A DNA stretch of 64,000 nt from Dugong dugon (Eukaryota; Chordata; Mammalia; Sirenia; Dugongidae). Shown piece after piece: positions 22,546 to 34,430 of this stretch. The stretch lies in assembly GCA_030035585.1 (NCBI GenBank), contig CM057469.1, positions 14,502,501 through 14,566,500 of the forward strand, in the 5' to 3' direction. The position numbers and the translations under genes are program-made. The notes under the pieces were generated by a model. That model did no database searches, was not told where the DNA came from, and saw only the letters and a list, made by a program, of their open reading frames with translations. Within the stretch, counting starts at the first letter, position 1. Every line of letters begins with the position of its first letter.

Positions 22546-24391
22546 AGTAGCTAAAGCAAAAGGAAGAAATGACGTAAAAGAGCTGAACAGCAGATCTCAA
22601 AGGGCAGCTTAAGAAAACAAAGTATTATAATGAAATGTGCAAAAACTTGGGAGTTAGTAAAGCAAAAGGGAAGAACATGCTCAGCATTTCTCAACCTGAA
22701 AAAACTGTAGAAAAAATTCAAGCCTTGAGTTGCAATATTAAAGAATTCTATGGGCAAAATATTGAAGGAGACAGGAAGCATCAAAAGAAGATGGAAGGAA
22801 TACACAGAGTCGCTGTGCCAAAAAGAATTGGTTGACATTCAGCCATTTCAAGAGGTAGCATATGATCAAGAACCAATGGTACTGAGGGAGTAAGTCCAAG
22901 ATGCACTGAAGGCATTGACAAAAAACAAGGCTTCAGGAATTGATGGAATACCAATTGAGACTTTCAACAAATAGATGCAATACTGGAAGTGCTAGCTTGT
23001 CTATGCCAAGAAATTTGGAAGACAGCTGCTAGACCAACTGACCAGAAGAGATCCATATTTGTACCCATTCCAAAGAAAAGTGATCTAACAGAATGCAGAA
23101 ATTATCTAACAATATCATCAATTTTGCTGAAGATAATTAAAAAATGGTTCCAGCAGTACATTGACAGGGAACTGCCAGAAATGCAAGCCAGATTCAGAAG
23201 AGGATGTAGAATGAGGGTTATCATTGCTGATGTCAGGTGAACCTTGACTGAAAGCAGAGAATATCAGATAGATATTTACCTGTATTTTACTGACTATGCA
23301 AAGACATTCGACTGTGTGGACCATAACAAATTATGGATAACATTGCAAAGAATGGGAATTCCATAAAATTGTGCTTACATGGAAGCTGTACATAGACCAA
23401 GAGGCAGTCGTTGGAACATAACAAGGGGATACTGTGTGACTTAAAATCAGGAAAGGTGTGCATCAGGGTTGTATCCTTTCACGATACTTATTCAATCTGT
23501 ATGCTGAGCAAATAATCCAAGAAGCTCGACTATATGAAAAAGAACAGAGCACCAGGATTGGACTGAAAGTGAAGAGGACTTGAAGCACTTACTGATGAAG
23601 ATCAAAGAGTACAGCTCTCAATATGGATTGCATCTTAACATAAAGAAAACAAAAATCCTCACTACTGGAACAATAAGCAGCAGCATGATAAATGGAGATA
23701 ATATTGAAGTTGTCAAGGATTTCATCTTACTTGGATCCACAATCAATGCCCAAGGAAGCAGTGTTCAAGAAATCAAACAACGTATTGCTTTGGGAAAATC
23801 TACTGCAAAAGACCTCTGTTGTACCTAGGGTCACTATGAGTTGGAACCAATACAACAGCACCCAACAACAACAAAGTGTTAAAAAGTAAAGCTGTCACCT
23901 TGAGAATTAAGGTGCGCCTGACCCAATACCAAGCCATGGTATTTTCAATCACCTCATATGCATGCAAATCTGAACAATGAATAAGGAAGACTGAAGAAGA
24001 ATCGATACCTTTGAATTTTGATGTTGGTGAAGAATATTGAATATACCATAGACTGCCAAAAGAATGAACAAATCTGTCTTAGAAGTACAGCCAGAATGTT
24101 CCTTAGAAGGAGGATGGCAAGACTTCTTCTCACGTGCTTTGGACATGTTATCAGGAGGGACCAATTATCAGGAGGAATCAAGAGAAGGACATCAAGCTTG
24201 GTGAAGTAGAGGGGCAGCAAAAAAGAGGAAGACCTTCAAAGAGATGGATTGACACAGTGACTGCAACAATGGGCTGAAACATAGCAATGATTGTGAGGAT
24301 GGCCCAGGACCCAGCAGTGTTTCGTTCTGTTGTACATAGTGTCACTATGAGTCGGAACCAACTTGATGGCATCTAACAACAACAACAACAA
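22546..24391 (+). mobile_element. RTE/BovB-like LINE, sense, 5'-truncated, inactive
   Basis: The copy covers the reverse-transcriptase half and the true 3' end. Recognisable pieces are SGIDGIPIETFN near 22940, LACLCQEIWKTAARPTDQKR at 22989-23240, and LLMKIKEYSSQYGLHLNIKK at 23580-23828. It ends with 'actatgagtcggaaccaact', 'tgatggcatc' and a (CAA)n tail, the standard end of this RTE. The frame is broken many times. A short extra copy of the tail lies inside it at 23819-23873. Confidence 0.88.
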
Positions 24392-25480
24392 TACTACACT
24401 GTCTTAATTACTGTAGCTTTGTAGTAAGCTTAAAAATTGTGAAGTGAGATTATATTCTTTAAGACGCTGACAGGCTGATTCTAAAATTTTTATGGGCGAG
24501 CCAAGGTCCATGACACTCCTGAAGAAGAAGAAAAACTGGAAGGTGATGAGACCTGTAAAAAGAGTTGTTATAAAATTAGACTAAACCAGTGTGTTATTGC
24601 ATAAAACGATGGCAATTCTAAACTAATATATGCTTATGACATACTCTGAAAAAATAAAAAAATTGACAGAATTTATAGAGAAATTGACAAATCAGCAATC
24701 ATAGTGAGAAATTTTATTACAATTGATAGAACAAGCAAATCAAAACTAGTAAAAATGTAGGAAAATTGAATGACATAATTAATACAGTTAATATAAAGGA
24801 GATACAAATAGACCCTTACACCCATCAACTGGATAATATGCATTCTTTTTAGGCAAGCATCGATAATTATAAAAATTGACGTTGTGGTATAGAATTGAAC
24901 AAGACTCAGCACATTTCAAAGAATTGGTATCAAGACCAACTTCTTCTAGAAAGGCAAAGAAAAAATATATATTTGAAAATTTTAAACTCAGTAACTCATG
25001 GGTCAAAGAATCAGTCATATCAGAAATTTGAAAATACTTAGAACTGACCCATTCTGGAAATTTTATATATGAAAAATAGCACTAAAGTGGAATTCAGAAG
25101 TAAGTATATTGGGTGAAATACTTACAATTAATGACTGGAAATTATTAAGCTTAGCATCCAACTCAAGAAAAGAGAAAAAACAATAGTAAATATATAGAAA
25201 ACAGATGGAAGATAATAATATAAAAGATAAGTGGAGAGAATCAACAAAAGCAAAAGCTAGTTATTTGAAAAGACTGGTAAAATAGTCAAATCTCTGGCAA
25301 GATTGCTTAAGAAAGAAATAATAAGGTAAAAATAAATGTAAAACTTCAAAAACAGGCCATAACAATAGAGCAGTTTCAACATAATGAAAAAATACTATGG
25401 AAAACTTTCTGCCAATAAATTAAAAAACTTAAATGAGCAATTTCCTAGAAAAATGTATTTATCAAACTGACTCAAGGAAA
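24392..25480 (+). mobile_element. Old L1 ORF2 fragments, mostly sense
   Basis: 24470-24540 resembles the sense L1 ORF2 thumb region (gattctaaaatttttatggg). 24600-25480 looks like very decayed L1 RT and upstream sequence. A short antisense-like piece (ctgtcttaattactgtagct) lies at 24400-24450. Boundaries are poor. Confidence 0.45.
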
Positions 25481-25970
25481 AAGAGACAACATGAATAGAC
25501 TTACCAGGGACTTGAATTTTTTGCATTTCTGCATTGCCGTCCTTAACCTGATAATATGTTTTTATTTCATGGTTGTAGAAGGAGGAAGGAAAGAGAGTGC
25601 CAGCAACAATGTTCCTCTTTAATAAGGAGAGTAAAAGCTTTCTTAGAAACTCCTTGGCACCTTTTTCACTTTGATCTTATTGGCCAGATAAAGTATTTTG
25701 ACCACTTCGAGCAGAAATGGGTTATGGGAAAATGGTAAACAGGACTGCCATAATTGTTTACATTAGTCATGATCCATCACATTGCCACAAACAAAGTTGG
25801 GATTTTATCAAGAAATGAGAAGTGAATGGATATCAGATTGGCAAAACTGCTTGTACTTCAACATATAGTTATAAAGAACATTGTATTAGTAGTTAAAAAT
25901 CTATACAAACACAAATGATTTGAGTCAAGTTCTGTCAAATATTCAAGACTAAATCATCCCAATCTCTCTC
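25481..25970. other. Intron sequence with a weak old repeat
   Basis: 25540-25700 weakly resembles the unassigned repeat at 546-1010 (tcatggttgtagaaggagga, then 'cttattggccagat'). The rest is unassigned. No exon signal was found. Confidence 0.35.
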
Positions 25971-25973
25971 TCT

Positions 25974-27328
25974 TGAACGGGAACCAGATAAGGATGTCCT
26001 TTATCACCACTCTTATTCAACATTGTGCTGGAGGTCCTACCCAGAGCAGTTAGGCTAGAAAAAGAAAGAAAGGGCATCCAAATTGGTAGGGAAGAAGTCA
26101 AAGTATCTCTATTTGCAGATGATATGATCTTATACATAGAAAACCCCAAAGAACACACAAGAAAACTACTGGAACTAATAGAAGATTTCAGCAAAGTATC
26201 AGGATACAAGATAAACATACAAAAATCCGTTGGATTCCTTTACACCAACAAAGAGAACCTCGAAGAAGAAATCACCAAATCAATACCATTTACAATAGCC
26301 CCCAAGAAGATAAAATACTTAGGAATAAATCTAACCAAAGATGTAGAAGACCTATACAATGAAAACTACAAGACACTACTGCAAGAAACCAAAAGAGACC
26401 TGCGTAAGTGGAAAAACATACCTTGCTCATGGATAGGAAGACTCAACATTATCAAAATGTCAGTTCTACCCAAACCGATCTACAGATACAATGCAATCCC
26501 AATCCAAATTCCAATGGCATTTTTTAATGAGATGGAGAAACAAATCACCAACTGCATATGGAAAGAGACTAGGCCCCAGATAAGTAAAGAATTACTCAAG
26601 AAGAAGAACAAAGTGGGCGGCCTCACACTACCTGATTTTAGAACCTATTATATGGCCTTGGTAATCAAAACATCCTGGTACTGGTACAACAACAGATACA
26701 TAGACCAATGGAACAGAATTGAGAATCCAGACATAAATTCATCCACCTACGGACAGCTGATATTTGACAAAGGCCCAAAGTCTGTCAACTGGGGAAAAGA
26801 CAGTCTCTTTAACAAATGGTGCTGGCATAACTGTATATCCATCTGCAAAAAACTGAAATAAGACCCATACCTCACACCATCCACAGAAACTAACTCAAAA
26901 TGGATCAAAGACCTAAATATAAAATAGACAACAATAAAGATCATAGAAGAAAAAATAGGACCGACACTAGGAGCCCTAATACATGGCATAAACAGAATAC
27001 GAACTTAAGTAACAATACACAAGCATCAGAGAAGAAACTAGATAACTGGGAGCTCCTAAAAATCAAACACTTATGCTCATCAAAAGACTTCACCAAAAGA
27101 GTAAAAAGACAACCTACAGACTGGGAAAAAAACTTTGGCTACGACAAATCCGATCAGCATCTAATCTCTAAAATCTACAAGATACTGCAAAACCTCAACA
27201 ACAAAAAGACAACCCAATTAAGAAATGGGCAAAGGATATGAACAGGCACTTCGCTAAAGAAGACATTCAGGTGGCTAACAGACACATGAGTAAATTCTCA
27301 TGATCATTAGCCATTAGAGAAATACAAA
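25974..27328 (+). mobile_element. Young-family L1 ORF2 segment without its 3' end
   Basis: The longest intact L1 frame in the window (26025-26861, 278 codons) carries the RT active-site box as [13 protein letters not shown], so the catalytic Asp pair is intact. It runs on through thumb sequence to [21 protein letters not shown] stop follows near 26860 and the C-terminal part is in other frames (26900-27241). It then ends abruptly at about 27328 inside ORF2 with no 3' UTR or A-tail, next to a TG/TA-rich microsatellite. Confidence 0.9.
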
Positions 27329-27405
27329 CCTATTTCTCTCTCTCCTCTGTGTGTATGTGTATGTATATGTGTGTGTATATATTCAAACATATATATATGA
27401 ATTTA
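27329..27405. repeat. CT/TG/TA-rich simple repeat
   Basis: The run passes from ctctctcctc into alternating tgtgtatgtg and tatatat. It sits exactly at the broken edge of the L1. Confidence 0.75.
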
Positions 27406-27419
27406 ATACACAACTGAAG

Positions 27420-28290
27420 TAATATTTATAATCAGTGGGGAAATCATTCTTTATTTAATTCATTGTTTTCATAATTGCTGTTCTCCTCTGTGAAAACACA
27501 GAAAAACCTTTACCTACACAGAAATAAAATTCCAAATGAATTAAAAATCTAAGTGTCAAAATCCAACTATAAAAACACAGTAATATTTAGGGACAGATAA
27601 AACAAATATACAATAATATTTAGGGGTATATTTTCAGAGTGAGGAAGACTGGAAATCCAAAAATCGTAAAACAAAAGATAATAGAATTTTACTATAAATA
27701 AGAAAATATTTCTGCAATAGTTACCACAAAGTTAAAAACAAACAGTAGTCTAGAAGAAAATATTTACAACATATAGGAAAATTAGTTACTACTCCTAATA
27801 TAAAATGGAGTTTCAAAAATAAGTATGAAACAGTCAGACAACTAAATAAGGAAATGAGTTAGGGCAATAGGAAATTGATAGAACGATAAATACAAATTGC
27901 CAATATACATATGAAAATATGTTCAACTTAACTCTTAGTCAAAGAGTTAAAAGTGATAACAAAGATAGGTGCCATTTTTTTATCATCAAATTTTCAAAAC
28001 TTAAAAATATTGTTAGCTAATACATTTAGTGTTAGCAAGGATGTGGAGAAACAAATGTTCCTACTCTTTGTTGGTGGAAGTGTTATTGCCACAAACTTTT
28101 GGAAAGAAATCCAGTAGAATTCATTTAAAAATTTAAGTACATGTTACTTTTGACCCATAATCCCACTTCAAAACAAATCTATCAATTATAGAAGGAAATT
28201 CACTAGAGCATAATGACTTATGTCCAGGGATGACAATTGCAGAGTTTTGTAATAAGAATAAAAATTGGAAAGAGCCTGGAACTTGCTTAC
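27420..28290 (+). mobile_element. Old L1 ORF2 3' fragment, sense
   Basis: The segment shows the decayed ORF2 C-terminal order typical of sense L1: 'gaaaaatatgttcaac' type text near 27915, 'gcaaggatgtggagaaacaa' near 28035, and 'tacttttgacccataatccc' near 28145. No frame remains. Confidence 0.65.
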
Positions 28291-28624
28291 CTTCCCAAAG
28301 AGGTTGTCTTTAGGTGGTAGAAATTCAGAGAACTTTTGCGTTCTTTTTGTGCTTTGCTGTATTATTTGAATATTATACAAAAGACATATGCTATTTCTGC
28401 AGGGAAAAAAAGAAACTAAAATAAAATAATTTTCTAAAAGGAAATGACCTGGAGTCACAAGTCAGTTACATTATACTATGCTGGTTATTTGTTGGTCTTT
28501 TCAGCTACAGAACCTTCTGCCTTTCATATTTTTACCACTCAAGAAAGCATATTGATAGATAGTGAATTTGAGTTGGAATGTGTCATCAAATAAAAGTTTA
28601 AAAGTTATTGATTGCATATTTTAG
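28291..28624. other. Intron sequence before exon B
   Basis: No repeat was recognised. The last bases provide the pyrimidine-poor but acceptable acceptor of exon B. Confidence 0.5.
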
Positions 28625-28718
28625 GTTTTCAAACTTGATTCCTCTGATGCAGCGGATATTGATGGTAATATTTTTGAGAAAGAGGTGGATAAAGATGTTA
28701 AAACTCCAGAAAATCAGA
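28625..28718 (+). CDS. DNAH14: Dynein heavy chain exon B (acidic insert in AAA2)
   Basis: This exon is 94 nt, phase 0 in and phase 1 out, with acceptor tattttag and donor gtaagt. The product starts VFKLDSSDAADIDGN and ends KDVKTPENQ; the last base completes an Asn codon with exon C. It is highly charged, with many Asp, Glu and Lys, and carries no known catalytic residue. It lies just before the Walker B exon, where axonemal dyneins differ most in length, so it probably forms a surface loop. Support comes from continuity of frame with exons A and C rather than from a motif. An in-frame join with no stop argues against a chance ORF. Confidence 0.85.
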
Positions 28719-30071
28719 GTAAGTGTTATTATTAAATTCAATAAATATGATTAATTAATGTAGAAGAAAAACTTTGAACAAATATGAGCTTTACTCCAAT
28801 CATTAAAATATATTTTTGATTAGTGATATTTTGTTCTTGTACTATTCTTTCCCTCGTGTTTGTTTAAAATCTCTATAGTATTACCAAATATTATATTACA
28901 CTATGTATGTATATAATTATGGTATGTAATTACTAAGGCTTACATAGCCCTTTCAGTTTATGAATTACCATTAATATCTCATAAAAACCAGTTAAATATT
29001 AAAGATAGAAATAAATAATGGTTTGAGAAGCAGCAGTGGCAGCATACAGTAGAATTGCTTCTGAAGTGGGACTCCAAACAGTCTGTACATTCTTAGGCCA
29101 AATCATCAAATCAACCCAAGCAGATTCGTCTAAAATGAATTGCATAGCCATTATAAACCAGTCACTTTGCTATATGTCAGCAGAAGAGGCAGTGTATATG
29201 GTACGGTGCCTGCTCCAAAGGAGCTGACGGTTTGCTGGAGGATCACCAACCATTGCTTTCACTACTCTAGGCTGAACCTCATATCAGCACACTCATCAAT
29301 AGTATATTTGTATTCCAGACATTGAAAGAGACTCCTGCAGCTGCTTCTTTCTTAGAACTCCTGAATTTTTATGTGTCATTTTTTTGGCATTCAGTTGGGA
29401 GATGACAGTAATTGGGCATAATAAGTTTGCTTCTTGGAGCTTTGATACAATTCCTACAGTAGGTATTTCAGCCGTTCAGAGTCCTGTCTTAGCAGTGGTG
29501 GCTGTATGGATCCTAGCTCTACTCTCCTGTTCTTCTGGGATCCTTCGGTGTCTTTCAGTGTCTGTCTGTGTAGTGGCCCATTCACATCTCTCCCATCCTG
29601 GCCTAGCAGAGTTTCTAAAATCAGGGAGCAGGGTGGTGGGTGTAGAGTGTGGAAAGAGGAATAAATGGGTTTCCGGTGTATTTGATTCTTTCTTCAAAAG
29701 GACATCTATTTCTCTTTGCTATTTCCTGGGAGCAGCATCTCCAAACAATATTCCTGGGTAGAAGGAGAAAATTAACAAACCATAATATTAAGGAAAAGAT
29801 AATATCATGGATCTTTCTTCTATCCACATTTTAAAGGCTAATTATACAATTCAGCAATCTAAGAATATCTAAACATCACTTAAAGAGTTATTAAGTATGT
29901 GGTATGAACACTTATTCATATTTAATATTGAAGCATATTAACACATTCACTCTAGTGTTTTCTGGGAGATCGTTTTCATCTTGGTTAGAAAGTGTTTTTA
30001 AATAAAGTAGAATATGTGCAAGATGGTAATGAAATTATTCTCAGCTACATTAAAAATATTTTTCTCTACAG
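28719..30071. other. Intron B-C, weak old repeat traces only
   Basis: 28930-28990 has a trace of an L2/MIR-like end (tagccctttcagtttatgaa). 29140-29230 has 'cctgctccaaaggagctgac', which is also MIR/L2-like. The ORFs at 29384-29761 show no protein similarity that I know and are probably chance. Confidence 0.45.
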
Positions 30072-30280
30072 ACTTTGATTGGCAGTGGATTATTTTAGAC
30101 GGCCCAGTGGATACTTTGTGGGTGGAAAATCTAAACTCCATGCTAGATGACACTAGAACATTGTGCCTAGCAAACAGTGAGAGAATAGCTTTAACTAATA
30201 ACATAAGAATGATTTTTGAAGTAGATGTCCTCTCTCAGGCCAGTCCTGCCACTGTCAGTCGATGTGCAATGGTCTATATG
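30072..30280 (+). CDS. DNAH14: Dynein heavy chain exon C (AAA2 Walker B and sensor region)
   Basis: This exon is 209 nt, phase 1 in and phase 0 out, with acceptor ctctacag and donor gtaagt. It encodes [20 protein letters not shown], which contains the AAA2 Walker B segment (hydrophobic strand then D-G-P-V-D, the usual form in AAA2 of axonemal dyneins). It continues with [21 protein letters not shown] and then [16 protein letters not shown], the best-conserved signature of dynein AAA2. This is the most diagnostic exon in the window. In cytoplasmic and axonemal dyneins AAA2 binds ATP but is thought not to turn it over; nothing here contradicts that role. No frame or residue damage is seen. Confidence 0.95.
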
Positions 30281-31036
30281 GTAAGTGTCCAAAATCAAAT
30301 TTCATAACAAATAAAATGTGCTGTTTAGGATAATAGCTAGACATTATCGACAGCACTATTTATGTTTATTTTATTTTTACTTCTGGATCCAGGACGGTGA
30401 AGCCAATAGTTCAGAATCTGTGTGTTCCCCAAAGTTTCATAACCCTGAAATGAATATGAGTGTAATTACTATTGTTTTTAGTACTACTCTTAGTAATTGG
30501 AGTGGTCAATATTTTCCACAACTGTGAATAAGTAATGCTTTCAACGGACAGGCTAGGCTGCTGGTGTGAATTTTTTTTCATCACTCAGGACTTGGTAGAA
30601 ACATTACTAAGACAGTGGTAAGGAGGTCAGAGAGCCAACAAAAATAAGTGTTTTCTATGCATAAAATTATTAGCCATGATTAGCCTTATGCTCTAGTGCT
30701 ATTGTCTGTTTAACTGAATGTGATGAATAAAGCTAACTGTAGAGCTGACCCTCTGGGTAAACAGCTCCCCTCACCACCTACACAGGCTCAATACACGTCC
30801 ATACACAGAATCCCCCAATTGCTTATTTTCTTGTAAGGCCGCAGTTGTAAACCATCGATCATTACAGTGAGAAGCAGTTCTTTAAGCTGTTTTTAATCAT
30901 TCTCCCTGTAATGAATGATGATTCTAAGCCATATTTTTAAGTATTACAAGTATCTAGTAAGTAAAAAGTAAGTAAGAAAGTAGGAGGGCACTGTATTTTT
31001 ATTTATTTGCATAAATTATCTTGTGCTTTTTATTAG
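30281..31036. other. Intron C-D, nothing identified
   Basis: A short intron of 756 bp without clear repeats or small RNA genes. Confidence 0.6.
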
Positions 31037-31289
31037 GATCCTGTTAATCTGGGATGGGAGCCTTATGTTAAATCATGGCTTTTGAAAACTTCAAAAATTC
31101 TGAGTCAAACAGGAGTGGATTGTCTTGAATTCATGATTAAAAAAAGTGTCACAGATGGACTACAATTTCTAAAGAAGCATCAGAAATTTCAGCCATTTCC
31201 TGTACAGGATATAACAATCATCACAACTCTCTGTAGAATTCTTGATGCTTTCTTTGAATTCATTAGTGAAAATGGAGGCTTTGGACAAA
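31037..31289 (+). CDS. DNAH14: Dynein heavy chain exon D (end of AAA2, linker helices)
   Basis: This exon is 253 nt, phase 0 in and phase 1 out, with acceptor tttattag and donor gtgagt. It begins DPVNLGWEPYVKSWLLKTS, directly continuing the SRCAMVYM strand of exon C, as expected for the 'MVY-DP--LGW-P-V-SWL' motif of the family. The rest is helical (EFMIKKSVTDGLQFLKKH and TTLCRILDAFFEF), ending ENGGFGQ. It corresponds to the small lid subdomain of AAA2 and the start of the link to AAA3. Only 756 bp separate it from exon C, but a 17.8 kb repeat-filled intron follows. Confidence 0.94.
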
Positions 31290-32365
31290 GTGAGTTTTTC
31301 CCCCTAAATCATATTAATGGTGTTATATCTTAGCTAGTCAATGCCAATTATTTATCACCTTCTATTAGATTTTATAAAAGAAAATAAAGAAAAGGCCACT
31401 TTTTTACTTCCAAGAAATTTTCAGTGTATTTGAACCAAAAGCAGATATGCATATGAAACAAACTAAAAATCATTTATATAAAAGGATATCAATAAAAGTA
31501 AATTAATATTGTACATAAGTGTTTATGGGTCACAAAAAAATGAGTGTAGAGAATCCTTAGAAGGTCTCCATTAGGTAAGAATGCTTTTGCCATTCTTAAA
31601 AGATTCTTAGAGATAGAAATAGTGGAAGAAGCTGTCCAAAATCCTAGGTTGAACTTGAAATTATGCAAAGGTATAAACATGGACAGTACTGAAACATTTG
31701 TAAGAAGACATCAACAAATTTTTTAAAAAACAGTATAACATTATGGCTAAAGGCATGGGCTCTAGAGTCAAAATGCCTGCATTCAAATACTGGTTCTGCC
31801 TGTTCCTGATGAGAAGGCAAATTAGAACAGGCTTCCAACTCTCTCTCCAAAACCCAAAACTAACACAAAAATTGTGAGAAATACCTGGAGTGACGTAAGA
31901 TGCTTAGGTCTCATGGGGGGCAGAAGAGGACCATAATCCTGAGTGAAAGAGAGTTGGGTGCCGTGAACAGGAGATAAAACAGGGAAAAGTATTTAAGTTT
32001 GCCCTTTCCCCTCTCCTCATGGCTCTGAATGGACTATTGTCCTTCCTATCGCCAATTAGTGCACCACACCATAGCTCAGAGCAGTAACAAAATATGTTGG
32101 CAGTAAATCCTCGCCGGGGTAGGAAGCAGGTAAAAACATATTTCCTCCTACCATCAACCCTCTTCAAATCTTAAAGCCTAAGTGATTAAACAGAGAAAAA
32201 GAGTGTACTTAAACAAGAGCTAGGTTACATACAGATTGTTAACACACAAGTTCTCTGCCTTGAAGAGTGTCCTCTCTCTTCCCAGAAACACATTTTTAAA
32301 TTAATCAGAAGTGCAAGTCAGGGCCTGAGATTTTAGTTCCGTATCTCAAGTACATATCATAGGCT
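31290..32365. other. Start of the large intron D-E, with one MIR piece
   Basis: 31738-31810 reads as a sense MIR (ggcatgggctctagagtcaa, then 'tgcattcaaatactggttct'). The rest, including 31860-32170, has no recognised content. Confidence 0.5.
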
Positions 32366-32375
32366 GAGGCAGCTA

Positions 32376-32730
32376 TTTAAAAAAACAAAACAAAAAACAA
32401 ACTCGTTGCTGTCAAGTCAATTCCAACTCATGGTTGACCCTATAGGACAGAGTAGAATTTCCCCTTAGGGTTTCCAAGGAGCAACTGGTGGATTTGAACT
32501 GCCGACCTTTTGGTTAGCAGCCGAGCTCTTAACCACTGCACAACCAAAGCTCTGAGGCGGCTATTAAAAAAAAACAAAAAACAAACCCATTGCTGGCTAG
32601 TTGATTCCAATTCATAGCGATCCTATAGGAGAGGGTAGAACTGCCCCATAGGGTCTCCAAGGAGTGCCTGGTGGATTCAAACTGCCGACCCTTTGGTTAG
32701 CAGCCATAGCTCTTAACCACAGCAGCTATT
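32376..32730 (-). mobile_element. Two AfroSINEs in tandem, both antisense, with three target-site copies
   Basis: The first copy is about 32376-32553 and the second about 32566-32720. Each has the A-rich tail at the left and the tRNA-like head at the right (ctcttaaccactgcacaacc; agctcttaaccac). The site gaggcagctatt occurs at the left (32365-32376), between the copies as gaggcggctatt (32554-32565), and at the right as cagcagctatt (about 32720-32730). Confidence 0.9.
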
Positions 32731-32759
32731 AGCAGCAGAAAAATAACGAGAATTCTGAG

Positions 32760-33345
32760 GAATTCAACCACTATAAAGAAAAAGGGAACAAACTGAACAA
32801 CTTAACCAGATAAAGTAGAATTGTTAGAGCAGACCAAATATAATTCAAAATAGAAATATTAAAACATTCTTAAAGAGAAATGAGAATACTGAAAAAGAAA
32901 GCAAGAAGAGAAAGTTAAAAAGAATCAACTGGGAGTTAGAAGTAACAAAATTAATAGTTAAAATAAAGGACGTGATAAAAGAGTTGAATGCCAGAATGGT
33001 TAGCTGAATAATTCTGAGGCCAGTCAAAGAACTCTCCCAGAATGCATCATCAGTACAGGTTAAAAAATTAAGTATTATGTATATTTAAATATATATAAGT
33101 GTGTGTACACACATACATACAGACACACAGTTGAAAGATGTGTAAGATAAAAAGTTCAAGTATTAGCATCCATATGACATAAATTCCAGAAAGTAATTTT
33201 AAAAAATAATAAAGAAAAGAAGACATATTTCAAGAAAGAATTACCAAGGATTTCATAAAATTGGAAAAAATATAAGCCCTCAGATTGAATAGAATCCTGG
33301 AGTATTAAACAAGAAAGAAGAGCAAAAACTCACACCTAGAAATGG
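32760..33345 (+). mobile_element. Old L1 5' region fragment, sense
   Basis: The text resembles the old L1 ORF1 region (gaattctgaggaattcaacc, then 'aaaactcacacctagaaatg' near 33330). It includes a TA/GT-rich simple repeat at 33068-33125. Confidence 0.55.
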
Positions 33346-34430
33346 TTTATTGGTATATTATCCCATAGCTCTTGGATGCTATATTTGTTGTTGTTGTTTT
33401 CATTCTTTTTCTCTTTGTGTTAATGTTTAGATAATTTCTATTGATTTATCTTCCAATTCACTGATTCTTTCCTCTGCTGCACCCAGTCTTCTGTAAACCA
33501 ACTGAAAGAATTCTCATTTCTGATAGTGTTTTTTATTTCTAGCATTACCATTTAGCTCTTTTTTTTTTTTAATAGTTTTTGTCTCTGCTGAAAATTCCCT
33601 AGTTGTTCATGAATGTTTTCTGCCTTTTATGTTAAATGCTTTAATAGTTTAATCACCAAACCCACTGCTGTTAAGTCAGTTCTGATCCATGGCAACCCTG
33701 TAAGGCAGAGTAGAACTGCCCCATAGATTTTCCAAGGCTGTAAATCTTTATGGAAGCAGACTGCCACATCTTTCTCCCACAGAGCTGCTGGTGGGTTAGA
33801 ACCACTGACCTTTCAGTTAGCAGCTAAGCTCTTTAACCAGGGATCCAGTTTAATCATAGTTATTTTAAATTCCCTGTATAATTCCAACACCTGGATCATG
33901 TCTTGGTCTATTATGCTAACTACTTTATCTCTTGGAAATGGGACTTTTATCTTATTATGTGCTTATTTATGTGTCTCTTGTTTTTTAATTGAATGCCAGA
34001 TACTGTGTAAAGCAACAGTAGAGACTGAGGTATATCATATTTATACCCATAAATAGGCATGCCTTATCTTCCAGATTGTTGGAGTATGGGAGTGTGGGGG
34101 AGGGTTTAGTCAATATTGAGCTGGGTTTGGAATTTATTTTTACTATAGTTACCTTCAGTGCATCACAGACTTCAAATTCCTCCAGTGGACTGCTGCTACA
34201 TTGTGCTTAGTTTGAGGCCTAGAGTGCCAAGAGTATTTTTCTCGCTATTCCTGTTCCACTTCAGCTTTTTGTAGATCCTGCATACCTGCACCACAGAGAG
34301 TATCTCTCTGTGTACTTGTACCTTCCCCAGCAATAGATTGCTGTTGTACATGGGGACAGGAGCTATTTCCAGATTCTCCTGTTCCAGCTTCATTCTAAGG
34401 CATGTCCTGTGTACCTGGGAGCCTCAGGTA
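33346..34430 (-). mobile_element. Old L1 5' region fragment, antisense, split by an AfroSINE
   Basis: The stretch reads as antisense L1 sequence upstream of and within ORF1 (caattcactgattctttcct near 33457, then 'tcccctgtataattccaaca'-like text near 33870). The two halves are separated by the AfroSINE at 33656-33846. Confidence 0.6.
33656..33846 (-). mobile_element. AfroSINE, antisense, long subtype
   Basis: The copy has the extra internal segment (aaggctgtaaatctttatgg, then 'ctgccacatctttctcc'). It is flanked by the perfect direct repeat AGTTTAATCA at 33646-33655 and 33847-33856. Confidence 0.93.

Noticed and set aside
29384-29761. A 125-codon open frame in intron B-C that might be a separate gene
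   Set aside because: It shows no recognisable protein family, no splice partner and low conservation signals, and it sits in intronic sequence with other overlapping chance frames on both strands.
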